Assembly: GCF_040712315.1 (NCBI RefSeq)
Contig: NC_134015.1
Location: forward strand, 14,280,945-14,344,944
Source: Castanea sativa
Lineage: Eukaryota > Streptophyta > Magnoliopsida > Fagales > Fagaceae
DNA: 64,000 nucleotides
Direction: 5' to 3'
Each line of letters opens with the position of its first letter. Position 1 is the first letter of the stretch. Of this stretch, positions 46,800-58,779 are shown piece after piece. Under the pieces are notes generated by a model that searched no databases, was not told where the DNA came from, and saw only the letters and a program-made list of their open reading frames with translations. Position numbers and translations under genes: made by a program.

Positions 46800-47553
46800 A
46801 ATAGTTATCTCTACTATATTAAACGCGAAAAGTAGACAAAAAAAGAATAAAGAAGCATTAAATTTGTGAAATTAAATATTAATTAATATAACTATATTGA
46901 ATTTAATCGGAAAAATGTTAAGATTTACTAATTTTATTGTTTAAAAACTTGAATTTGAATTTGGATTTAAATTTAAAATTAATTGATTTAAAATTTATTA
47001 ATTTTAGGAGTTATTTCAAATCTAATCATTTAAAAAAAATTAAAATCTTTGTAGATTTGTCAAATCCAAATCCTTAACATTTTTTTAAACTTCCCAAACA
47101 AGTTATTCGGATTTTAATCACCCAAATTCAAATCTAAATGCCAAAATCATATTATCCAAACACATCATATGTAACTTTCATCAATTAAATTGATGTTGTA
47201 ATGAGTGTGATTGATAATAAATTTCGAAAACATAATGAACAAATATACAAATATATGCATTTTTTTTGTAGAAATACTATGACTACAACATTTTCATAAT
47301 ACTTTCACAACAAATTGTAAGTGATAGGTTGTTATTAGTAGGACAAAAAAGTAATTTCATTGGTAAGTTCAAATTTGAACCAATGACAACTAATTAAGAA
47401 CCACCTATGATTTGTTGTAAAAATATTGTAAAAATGCTGTGAACATAACAATTTTTTATTTTTTATTAATGACATATCAAATTGTAAAAATTATGCAATA
47501 AATTTTGTAATATCCATAACATCACTCATTAAATTCTACTTTGAAAATAACAC
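46800..47553. other. AT-rich spacer, start of repeat unit 3
   Basis: Nearly identical to 1-756, including the MITE-like repeat (about 47284-47433). No gene. Confidence 0.7.
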
Positions 47554-47960
47554 TGTGAGGACATTAAACTGGCTTATCCGCTTTGGGGAGCCAGTCCCTC
47601 ACGGTTTAATCTCAAGCGGCGTGGAGAACGATACCGATACCTGGAGCAAGGGCGGACCTTGGAACTCGAACAGGCAGAGCGGGCGTCCCACATCGACAAG
47701 AGATCCCTCCCACATGTGGTTTATAAGCGTCTGGCGCGACCACATGTGTACCACTACTACACATGTGGGAGGGATCTCTTGTCGATGTGGGAGGGATCTC
47801 TTGTCGATGTGGGACGCCCGCTCTGCCTGTTCGAGTTCCAAGGTCCGCCCTTGCTCCAGGTATCGGTATCCAGGTATCGGTATCGTTCTCCACGCCGCTT
47901 GAAATTAAACCGTGAGGGACTGGCTCCCCAAAGCGGATAAGCCAGTTTAATGTCCTCACA
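47554..47960. mobile_element. Foldback palindrome element, intact unit 3 copy
   Basis: 407 bp, TGTGAGGACATTAAAC...GTTTAATGTCCTCACA, flanked by AACAC at 47549-47553 and 47961-47965. The arms match almost base for base for about 190 bp; the right arm carries an extra copy of the GATCTCTTGTCGATGTGGGA unit and an extra TATCGGTATC. No protein-coding gene. The short spacer (about 47720-47758) contains TTTATAAG and ACCACTACTACAC. Confidence 0.8.
47685..47727 (+). promoter_or_regulatory. USE plus TATA-like pair, unit 3 palindrome
   Basis: GTCCCACATCG (47685-47695), 24 nt, then TTTATAAG (47720-47727), identical in spacing to 883-925. Inverted USE copies (CGATGTGGGA) lie in the right arm at about 47783 and 47806 without a TATA at the same spacing. 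Confidence 0.4.
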
Positions 47961-47965
47961 AACAC

Positions 47966-49300
47966 TATCAGTACTTTATCATATATTTGAATATAATTAA
48001 AAAAATTCATAGGTTTTACCAATTATTTATTATTGAGATTTCAATATACTAAAAAATAATCAACACATTACTCACTACCTGCCATACATTATCTCATTCT
48101 CATTTATTTACTCTTTTTTTCCAAATTGTTATTGTTACTCCCTTTACAAGTAGCAGCGTTGATAGTAAATTGATTGGTACTTTGATTTAATGATAGTAAA
48201 CTAGTAAAGTCTCGGATAATTGAATAAGAGATGGGGTTCAATCTCTATCTATATCAAAAACTGATTGGTGTTTTGATTTGATGATAAAGAATTATCATCA
48301 AGAGTAGATATCATAGGCTGAAACTCTCCAAATAAATAAATTAATTAAAAAAAAAAAAAAAAAAAAGAAGAAGAAGAGAGGTTAGCAATAGCACAAGTCA
48401 CAACAACACAAGCGTTTTTTACTCTTGACTATATCTGTGGTTGTGCTTTTTCTTTATTAAATTTCTTCTTCTTCTTTTTTCAAAATCACAAGCTATCTAG
48501 CTGTCCCCCTCAAACTTAGTTAGAATAGTTCTCCAGTAAAGATAAATATTAAACAGAGTTAGAGAAAGAAAACTACGTGAACATTGACTCGTCACCTCCG
48601 TGAAGTGGGCTAGGCGATGCAATGCAGCAGCAGTACCTTCGTGGAAGAATGTTTTTGAAGCGGTGGTACCAGAGTTCAGTTATTTATTTATTTGTTTGTT
48701 TGTTTACCCTTGAAATCAAGACATCTGTAATCTGGTTTGATAAAATGGTTTTTTTTTTTCTTGTAAATTTTTGAAAGGCCTAAGGATGAGCATGATGGTT
48801 AATTTTGTTGGAGTATTTGGGTTAAATTTTAAAATGTTGTTGTGTTGTTTGGGCTAAATTTTATTTCATTACAAGGCCAAGAATTGTATTGAGGGCAAGA
48901 AAAAAAAAAATTGGTCAAGGGAGGCTAGGAAAAATTTTGCGGGCCAAACCCCAGAATTTTATACATTTTTCAAAATGTTTAGTTGGGGGGGGGGGGGGGG
49001 GGGGCTATAATAGCTCCGTTCCTTTTTTTATGGATAGTAGTAATTTCATAGTTTGCTAATTTGTGTAATTTTAGTTGTATTAGTTTGTTAACGAGTCATA
49101 TGACTTCTTTAAATAATATATAAATAATTTTTTAAATTAATATATAATGGTTTGGGAAAGATAGCTCAATGAACAAAACTTTCTTTTGGTTAATTAGTAT
49201 CCTAGTCTTGCTTATAGACATAAAAATGATCAAGGTATACACACTATTGTTAATATCCTAGTCTTGCTTATAGACATAAAAAGGTTCAAGGTATAAACAC
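47966..49300. other. Noncoding spacer, unit 3
   Basis: Counterpart of 1159-2497. The G run is expanded here to about 18 G (48985-49003). No gene. Confidence 0.6.
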
Positions 49301-49309
49301 TTCTGAGGG

Positions 49310-50219
49310 GAATTTTTTTTGAAAATAACTATAAAAACCAAACAATTTTGTTAGTTAGCATAATTTTGAAACTATTTGGGTATCTAACAACTCAAGATCA
49401 AAGAACTCGATTTTGGAATGCTAAATCGACTACACTGAACTCGATTTCAACATCGTTTGCAGCTGATATGGATACTTGGTCCACGTAGGCATCAAACTTG
49501 AGTCAAATGGACTCGAGTTCTATAAAAAAAAATCGAGTCTGTTGGACTGGATTAAATTGTTCGTCTCCTTCAACAATTGCAGACAAACTTCCTTGTTCTT
49601 CCAAGCCCCAAAAACCCATGAACAAGACCAAATATAAAACCCAAAACAAATACCTGATCGGATGGGATTTCCCTTGCCTGAAGTTTTCGCCGCCTGGTTT
49701 TAGTTAGAATCGTCGCTTAGGTTGCTTCTCCTCGACGAACCTACCGGGTGATGCTTGCTTGGTTCTCACTTCGAATCCAAAGCCTCGATTGCGTTGGACT
49801 ACGAAGCTCCATGAGAGGTTGGTCGACGTTGTGACCCAGCTCCGACGTGTTCAACCTTTGCCACCATCGCCTGAAGCATTTGCTGCCTAGGTTGCTTCGT
49901 TCTTTGGTGCTTCGTTCGTTGTTATTGCTAGGTAACAAAATCGAGCGTTACAGACTTGATTTTCTAGGTTCCGAAATCGAGCATTACAGACACGTGAATT
50001 TTCATGCCTACGTGAATAGATTTCCACATCAGCTGCAGCAAGATGTTGAAATCGAGTTCTGTGTACTCGATTTGCATTCCGAAATCGAGTTCAGTGTTCT
50101 TGATTTTCATTCCAAAATTGAGCGCTTTGGTCTCGAGTTGTTAGATTCCCAAATAGTTTCAAAAGTGGGTTAACTAACAAGATTGTTCAGCTTTTATAGT
50201 TATTTAAAAAAAAAAATCC
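49310..50219. mobile_element. Non-autonomous MULE, unit 3 copy
   Basis: 910-bp counterpart of 2507-3421 with the same 9-bp target repeat TTCTGAGGG (49301-49309 and 50220-50228). The first bases read GAATTTTTTTT. The 108-codon frame at 49847-50173 is the equivalent of 3045-3368 and is again made of ATCGAG repeats. Confidence 0.85.
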
Positions 50220-50228
50220 TTCTGAGGG

Positions 50229-53200
50229 ATAAACTAAACATGAGTCATCAAAATCATCAGATAATATGATGATGCTTGTTGTTTTAATAAAATCGATGGA
50301 AATGCCTATTAGTTTCATAAAAATATATATCTACTAGCCTCATCACACGTGAGGAGTGATGAAGCTTTTTTTTTTTTTTTTTGAGTTTAATATAATTTTT
50401 CAATTTTAATTTATCTATTGTTAGTGAGGTTACATAGGAATTTTTTTTATAAAATTAAAATTTAGAATTTGATTGAAAGTGTGCTAATTTTTAGGAAAAA
50501 AGTTTTTCTGGTAGTTTTTTTTTTTAATTTTGTTGAATTACATTTTTAACCCTATTTTTATTTTTATTTTTTAAGAATAAGAATTATCTAACTAGAATAG
50601 GGGTATTCTTGACATTTTCTTGAAGCCATAACTAACTTTTTTAATCCTCTTAACATATAGAGATTATAAGCTATTTCGCATTCATCTATATTTATACTAC
50701 TATTTAAGGGGTTTCTCCTGTTTGAAAAGGACTTTTGATGGTTTAAAAATACCCCTTCACTCCTAAGTTTAAGTAGAAACAAACTAAAGGGTAACCTGGT
50801 AAAAATACATTTCTAACTCCTTACAACATTACTTACAAAATATGATCACTTTTTGTTGTTTTTAAATTCAATCTAAATTTTAAATTAATTCAGTCAACAA
50901 TTTTAAAATTTTTTTTTAACAATTTTTTTAGTAGAGGATTCTAATAGCGGCCCACTAACCAAACCCTCTCCTAAACTCTAATTACGGTTTTTCTTTTTTC
51001 TTTTTCTTTTTTTTTTAAAAACACGATTTTTTTTATACAATTTGTTTAGTATAGGATTCTAATAGCACATTAACCACAACTTCTCCTAAACTCAGTATCT
51101 CTAATTTATATCTCACACAATTTCTAAAAAGAAAAATATATCTAATACACGTTTGACATATCTTTTTCCTAAAAATTAGCATACATTATCTCTATTTAAA
51201 AATATCTCAAATTTCAGTTTTTCTGCATAGTTTTTTTATGTTGTCTCTCCATTTGTTCCCACCCTCATTTCTCTCTGTTGCTAAAACAGTGTTCTACAAA
51301 CGGAATTAAATTATGTCTTTGTTTTTTTTTTTTTTTTTTGGTGAAATTTATAATAGTGGTTGTAGTATTTAATTATGGGTTTTTTTTTTCCTACATTTTT
51401 TTTAAAATTTAATTTTTATGAATAGGTTGTGAGTGGGTTTGCGTTAACATTGGAGTCTAATACAATACACCATCATCAAAATCCAAGAAGAAGAAACTCT
51501 ATTTACAAAAGCAAAAGACTTCTTTATCATAGCTACTGAGAGTCTGTCTTTTAATGTGGATTTGGTACACTACTTTTACAAAAGCATTCACATCATGTTA
51601 TAAAATTTTGATATTCATTCTTTGTTAGGACTGTGTTATTTTGAACATTATCAAGTTTTTGATATTTATTCTCTGTAGGACTGTGTTTTTTTTTTTTTTG
51701 GGACTACTGTAGGACTGCAATAATTAATGAGATTGAATATCTTACTTAATTACGAAGTAATAACGGTGCAATACCAATGTTGCCTCTATTTAATGTTTAC
51801 TATTTTTCTTATTTTTAATTCTCAATTTTTTTAATAATAATTTTGGTCTCTTTTTTCGGGTCACAAGTCAATAATTTTGTTGGATTACATACTGAGCATA
51901 TTAGATGAGTTCAAATGAGAGACTTTACAAAAATATTGTATGATTCAAGGTTCATATAAAGTGGTAGTTGGTTGTTTAAGACTTTTTTTTTGTAAAAAAA
52001 AAAAAAGAAAAAAAATTATCCTACCTATGTCTGTATTTATCAATTTGTGTAATTCTATTTCTAGGTTGGATTCTATTTATTGTTTTTTGGAATGGTAATG
52101 TACATATCATTATTAGTTAAAACTCCTATACTTTAACTTTATTTTCCTTAATCACATCTCTTCCATATGAAATTAATTATCCCTAACAATTGATGTGCCT
52201 TTCACTAAAACTTCTTTTCATTTTTTACAAGAAAATATATTTTTAAAACTAAAAGATAATATTGCGCATGTGCTAGCCTTTCCCATAAAATAAATTTAAA
52301 ACTATTTATTTATTTTATTATTTTTTTTAGGCATTTGAAACTTTGTTATGGATGTATACTTAATGACTACATTTTAAAACTAAGTGGCTACCTTTTAGGA
52401 TTAAAAAAAACTTAGTGAGAGCCGTTCTCATTAAAAAAATACTATTTAATTTTTTAATTTTTTTAGGTATTTCAAATTTTGTTATAGATGTGTACTAAGT
52501 GGCTATATTTTAGGACTAAGTGGCTACCTTTTAGGATTTAAAAAAACCTTTATGACTCATTAAAAAAATTAAAAAAAAAACTTCACAATCATGAGCCTTT
52601 CCCATACATATAAAAAAAAATAATACTTTTTTTTTTCTTTTTAGGCATTTGAAGCTTTTGTACTAGAATTGTGCCAGTTAAAAAAAAAAAAAAAAAACTT
52701 TTGGGCTTGGGTTCAAAAAATAATAGATGCACAAAAATAAATTATGTGGCTTGATATTAAACTTTGAGAATATGGGGCATTCTCAAACGGTATTGTTGGT
52801 GTTTTAAAAAATTAATACTTTTAACTTTTTTGTTTTTTTAAGGTAATTGAAACTTTTGCTTTGGAATTGTGCCAGTTTATAAATAAATAAACTTCTAGGC
52901 CTAGGATCAAAAAAATAATCGATGCACCAAAATATAAAAAATAAAAAATTATGTAACTTGATTTTAACTTTGAGAATATGTGAACTTTTCAAACGGTATT
53001 CGTGGTGTTTAAAAAATTTTAATACAAATTTAAAGATAACTTCACAACTTCCATTACACAAAAAAAAAAAAAAAAAAACCTTCATAACATGAGAGCCTTT
53101 ACTATTAACAAAATTAATACTATTTAATATTTGGGGTAGGGAAATTTCATCTAATTGAGCTACAAGTAAAATACTAGCTTTTGAGTGCGTGCTGAGCATG

Positions 53201-54740
53201 TGCTCAGAGGCTCTTATGTTTTTTATTTATATATAAAAGTTAATAATTTGTATAAATTATAATTTATAATTACTTTATTTTTCAATCATGAAAAAAAAAA
53301 AAAAACTAGGAGTGTGATGAACAAATTATTTCACCTACAAACATATAATACTCTCATTAAATCTCTAGATTTTTTTGCGATTAAAAAATATAATAATTTT
53401 AAATTATAATTAATACAAATTAATGAAATTATTAACCGCTGCCAAAAAAAAAAAAACCTAGCATGCACGTAGAATTATTCTTTAGCGATTTTATTTAAGA
53501 AATCAATGAAAAAGCGATGGCTTTCCTATTACACTGCCTTGAAACTCGAACTATATGCATCGGTCTAGGGACAAACACATGGAATTGTGAATATGGCAGG
53601 AAGAGTCCAATCCTGAACAGGTGTCAAATTATTGACATATGTTTCTAAATAAGTCCAATGCACAAATATATTAGGATTTTGTTAACGTGTACTCTTAAGG
53701 CACATAATAATAAATCACTTTTAAAAATATTTTTTCGAAAATTAAAAAAGTATTGATACACATTAAATATGTGCACTTAGGGCACGCATTAACCTAACTT
53801 TTGTCACGTGTCAAATTATTGAAAGGTCACTTACCGTTCAAATTCATTTTCAAACTTTAAAGAAAGGGAGACACAATTTTTTTTTTTCCTTATCTTCTTT
53901 GTCATGAAATCTCTTTTTTCTTCTTTTCTCTCCCTACATCATCTTTTGTCCATTTTTCTTTAGATAAAAATTATTATACACACTCTGTTATACACTTTTT
54001 TTTTTTTTTTTTTAACTGAAACACATTTCGGTTCAAAAAAATATGTAACAAATTGAAATCGTGTCTTCAACTCACAATTTCAATTTCAAAAAAGTGTGTG
54101 ATAAATGCTACCCTTCCTTTTCTAATCTCTCTTCTATTTGCATGTCTTTGTACATTATGGTACTGTTAATATGCTGAGGTGGCAATGGTCATACCTTGAT
54201 AGGATAGGTGGAGTTATTAGGGTGAATAACAACTTTTTTGTGTCACAAACTCACAATTTTTGTCACAATTTTAATATTGTCAATTGTGAGTGACTATTTA
54301 TCACTTTCACATTGACTTACCAATTTTTTCTCTACTCACAAGCAACTACATTAAAATTGTAGCAAAAGTTGTACCTATGACTTTCTTAGATAGGTGAGAT
54401 AAGTAATGACCCACTTGAAAGTACTAAAATCCAATCATGAGTTCACATAAGAAGAGTGTGAATTTAGATATGGAAAGGAGAGTGTCCTAGCATTACTCAT
54501 CCAAATTACATGAATCTGCATTGAGAGCATCTGTAAATTATTTTGGAGTGAAACTATAGCATAGTTGTGCATTTCATGGGCCATCGCCTGGTATAATGTA
54601 ATTTTATGGGCCTTTCTAGTCAATTTGGGCTTAAAATAAGCTTCTAAGATAATATCTTCTATAAGTTTCTTCATTCTTTAGACAACCTCATCCTACAGAG
54701 CCTGCACCCATAATTAATTGAATCCTAAGCCTTCATTTTT
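50229..54740. other. Long AT-rich noncoding stretch, unit 3
   Basis: Counterpart of 3431-7849 with expanded homopolymer runs. The 131-codon minus frame at 52804-53199 is low-complexity and is not kept open in unit 1, so it is not called. Confidence 0.6.
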
Positions 54741-54743
54741 GAA

Positions 54744-56080
54744 TGAAAAAAAAACTACCCATCAATTACTCATCTTCAATTTGCAGATGATCTCTTTATT
54801 TTTGCTAAAGCAAATGAAGAATTCTTAGGGAAAATTAAAGCTTGCTTGGATATTTTCTCAAACTGGTCTGGGCAGAAGATAAATTACTTCAAGTCAGTCA
54901 TTATATTCAGCAATAACACTCCTTGTACCCAGAAATCTCGGCTAGCAAACTTCATTGGTATAAATGCCTCAAACAAGAAGGAGAAGTACCTGGGCATTCC
55001 AATAGCATCTGGTAGGGATAAAAAAAGCAGCAGCTGAGAAAATAATTGAGAAAGTTAAACAGCGTCTGCAAGGCTGTATAATGAAATCTCTGTCACAAGC
55101 TGGTAGAGTCACTCTTATTACATCAGTGGCTTCTTCCATCCCATTATATCAAGCTTCGTCTCTCATTCTCCCCCCTCAAATTTGTTCCAAGGTTGATTCT
55201 CTAAACCGAAAATTTTGGTGGGGATCAAAAGAGGAAAACAAGCATGGATGTTGTCTCAAAAGCTGGAACTCAATTTGCACCCATAAAGATGTTGGGGGAC
55301 TTGGCATCAAAAAAATGGCAAACATGAATAAAGCTTTAGTGGCAAAAATGACATGGGAAGTTGCAAAGGGAGTGAATAAAATGTGGGTTAATATTTTCAG
55401 GAAAAAATATGTTCGGAATAGAAAATTTATGAAAATGCCCACTCCTATAGGTGCTTCATGGGCATCTCAAAGTATCTTCCAGTGCAGGGAGGTTATCAAA
55501 AAAGGGATGTGTTACCGGATCAGCAATGGTCTTAACACTTGGATATTGGAAGACCTGTGGGTACCTAATGAACCTGATTTTATTCCAAAAGTTAGAAGTG
55601 GAATCTCAATGGATGTCCATCTGGTTGCTGACTTAATTGACAGAGACACTAGACAATGGGACAAAGGTAAGTTGTCAAACTTATTTGAACCCTCATCAGT
55701 GACAAATATTCTAAACATTCATCTCCCTATCCATATCCAACAAGATCAAATTTATTGGTGCCTTTCTCATTCAGGAGAATTCTCTGTGAAGTCAGCCTAC
55801 AATGCCATTAGATGCTCTAGTTATTCAAGGCATCCCCATATGTCTAACAAAGATTGGAAAGAGTAGTGGAAACTCAAAGTTAACGCTAGACTCAAGAATC
55901 TTTTGTGGAAAATGTGCTGGAATATCCTCCCTACTTGCTCTGTCCTTAATAACCGTTTTGCCTTCCTTCTTTTGATTGCCCTTTATGTAATAATGACACC
56001 GAAACATTAGAGCATCTTTTTCTGCATTGTGAGTGGGCTGCCCAGATTTGGCTTATGGCTCCTTGGCCTCTAGTTAGTTA
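54744..56080 (+). pseudogene. LINE ORF2 fragment, unit 3
   Basis: Near-identical to 7850-9215 (FADD at ~54781, zf-RVT lead-in at ~55860). Two extra lesions: a one-base insertion in the A run near 55022 that splits the frame (54846-55037, then 55081-55866), and a stop where GTGTTG became GAGTAG at 55861-55866. Otherwise the same 5'-truncated fragment. Confidence 0.85.
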
Positions 56081-58779
56081 GAGGTTTATAGTTTTCAATA
56101 TTTTGCTTATATTGATAAATAAACTTGAAAATAAAAATATATTTGAAGACATGTTAAAACACTGTTTGATACGATAATGGTTAACTTAAACATATCAGCA
56201 AGATCATCTAAAACATACAATCAACTTTTGATTGAGAAGTTTAGTGGTACCACAATGAAAAAAAGTGACAATGTCAATGTAGATGTCAACAAATGATTTG
56301 TTATTGCAAAAGATTCAATTGGTCTGTTCCAGACCTCTAAGTTTAAATAGTGAAGAGTGAAGATATTGTTCAGAGAGAGAGATCCTCCTGCCAATTTGAC
56401 CACCAACACTGAGAGGGTGCGCACACTTCCTTTTTTTTTTAATCAGTATATTTCGTATTAGTTTTTTTTTTTCCACTTCAAAATTTGATGTGAAGGTATT
56501 ATATATGAAGCAAGGTATTATTTTTTTAAATTATTTATCATTATTTCTTTCCAAATTGTAAAATAGTTTTCGATCCATTGACAATAGGGAATATTTAAAC
56601 CTTGATTGTGAGTGTATTTTGTTTGTGTGAGACTATATATATATATATAGAATCATACATCAACCCAGTATGAATTAATCTGCTTGGATATGTATCTTAT
56701 GATTTAAAATCTTAAAGGTATCATGTCATTTCAAAATTTTATTGCCATATGAATTAATCCATTTGTAGAGTTTCATTCTGTTTCCAACCAACTTTAATCT
56801 ACTCATTTCCATTGTCCTTCCCTCCCTCCTCAATCCAAACGGGCCGGGCCTATAGTACAGAGAAGTCTTCATGCAATAATGCATATATAATATAAAGAAT
56901 GGTCTTCCAAGCTAAATCAGAAAGACGCTACAGCTAGCTGTTTGTCTTCATTGATCAAGCTGCATAATCTAGCAGCGTGTTGAAAACTTATGATGACTTG
57001 GCTGTATCTTCTAAAATTTATCAAACATCGTGGGCATTTTTGGCTACATGGCTTTGATAAGAATTCTGTTCACTATGTTACCGTTTCTTGTGGACTTGGT
57101 CATAATGTAATCAAGCCCCAGTGACGGAGCCAATACTTTTATCTAAGGGGCCAAGCTAAATAGTAAAATTTCAAGATCTCATTCTAAGAAAACGATGTAT
57201 TTTTACTTAGGTTCACATCTTTAAAGAGATCAAATTGAACTTGGATAGGATTATTCTGTATTGAAAATTTTGTCAAAATTTTAGGAGGGGTGAACAAATA
57301 ATTTCAAAGACTAATTAGGATTTTTGTTACCACTATTAATGAAAATTTTGAAAAGCTAGGGGGGCCATGGCCCCCTTGGCCCCAATGTGGCTCCACCATT
57401 GACCCAAAGCTAGATGTGACTAGAGGCAATATCTAAATCTTACGTGAGATTTAACAAATTATGTACTCATAGAACTAAACCAACATTGAAATAATAAGTC
57501 TGTTTTAGTCTCTGAAATTGAGTACGTGGGAGATAAGTTTTAGATATGGAAAAAATTAAAAGCTATTTTTTTGCATAAAGAGTACTAATCACTTATCTAA
57601 CATTCCACGTGAGAAATTGTTAAATTGCATGGTTAAGTATCTTTGAATATTCAGTGAATAAATTTTTTTTTTATAAATACCTTTAATGTTAATATATTTT
57701 CAGTTTTAGCCGTTGTTTTTATTTTGATATTATATAACTGGTTTTAGAGCTTTACTAAATTCCTCTTACTTTAAGCCGTGCTTTCTGGTGTCAATTTTTT
57801 GTCATGACCTCATCAAACCTTTCACTCATCACAATCCCCACTCCACACGCTCCAAAGCTTTTAGGCTTCACGTTAAAGTCGTACTTTATTCTTCGACAAA
57901 AAAGAAAGGGCAGCGTTTATTACTTTGCACTGCCCTATTACAGTCAACATGAACACATTTTTTTTTTCCCCAACTGAAATTGTGACTTGTTGAAGTGAAA
58001 TAGTGACTTAAAAGTAAAGTGTTACCATTTCAATTAAAAGAAAAATTACTAAAATGCAAAACTGACTAGATTTCGTTTCTTTTATTTAGTTTTGTTTTTG
58101 TTCATTTCAGTCTTCTAAGTTTCTGATTCATTCAATTATATCCTTTACGTCAACTTTTGTTAAAACTTAAAAAAAAAATGGAAAATATTTTTCAATCATT
58201 AATTAAATTTTTTTAATTAAAAATTTGAAAAAATTAACCACCGCATATAACAAATTTCTTCCTATTTATGAATATATAATTCCTACACACAATATGGATC
58301 CAATTAACTCAACTGGTAAAAAATTTGCTCCCAAATATAGTATGGCCAAAAAAAAAAAAAAAAAGAATCAAAATTTTCTTACACAAAAAATAATTATCAT
58401 GGTGCTGTGATGGATTCATATCTATCGCATCCATATTCGAATTTTTTATGCACGTTAATAAAGAATGGTCTTCCTGGTGCCATTCTAAAGAAGCTATATC
58501 TGTCTATATCTTCATTGATAATATCAATTTGATATGCAGCGTCAAGGAAACTTATGAAGACTTGGTTGTTTCTATAAAACCTCTGTCAAGAATTGTCCCA
58601 TAAACTTTCTGCAGTGAAATGCACGTAGGTTGATCTTTTCAAATTCAAGTTCAGTACAATTAGGAGGAAAAAGCCATAGTCCAATCACCAATGATAATCT
58701 CTCAAACCATTAGAACTGGGGGTTGCAGCATACTTCATTTGCTGCATTCTACAATTAACACATACATTGAAAAAAAAAA
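56081..58779. other. Spacer upstream of the unit 3 receptor-kinase pseudogene
   Basis: Counterpart of 9216-11939, including the hAT-like MITE at 57119-57401. No gene seen. Confidence 0.55.
57119..57401. mobile_element. hAT-like MITE, unit 3 copy
   Basis: 283-bp counterpart of 10269-10550 with ends CAGTGACGGAGCCA and TGGCTCCACCATTG, which pair better than the unit 1 right end. Confidence 0.55.

Noticed and set aside
52804..53199. 131-codon minus frame
   Set aside because: Low-complexity Phe/Lys/Leu-rich, open only in unit 3 and not in the matching unit 1 stretch.
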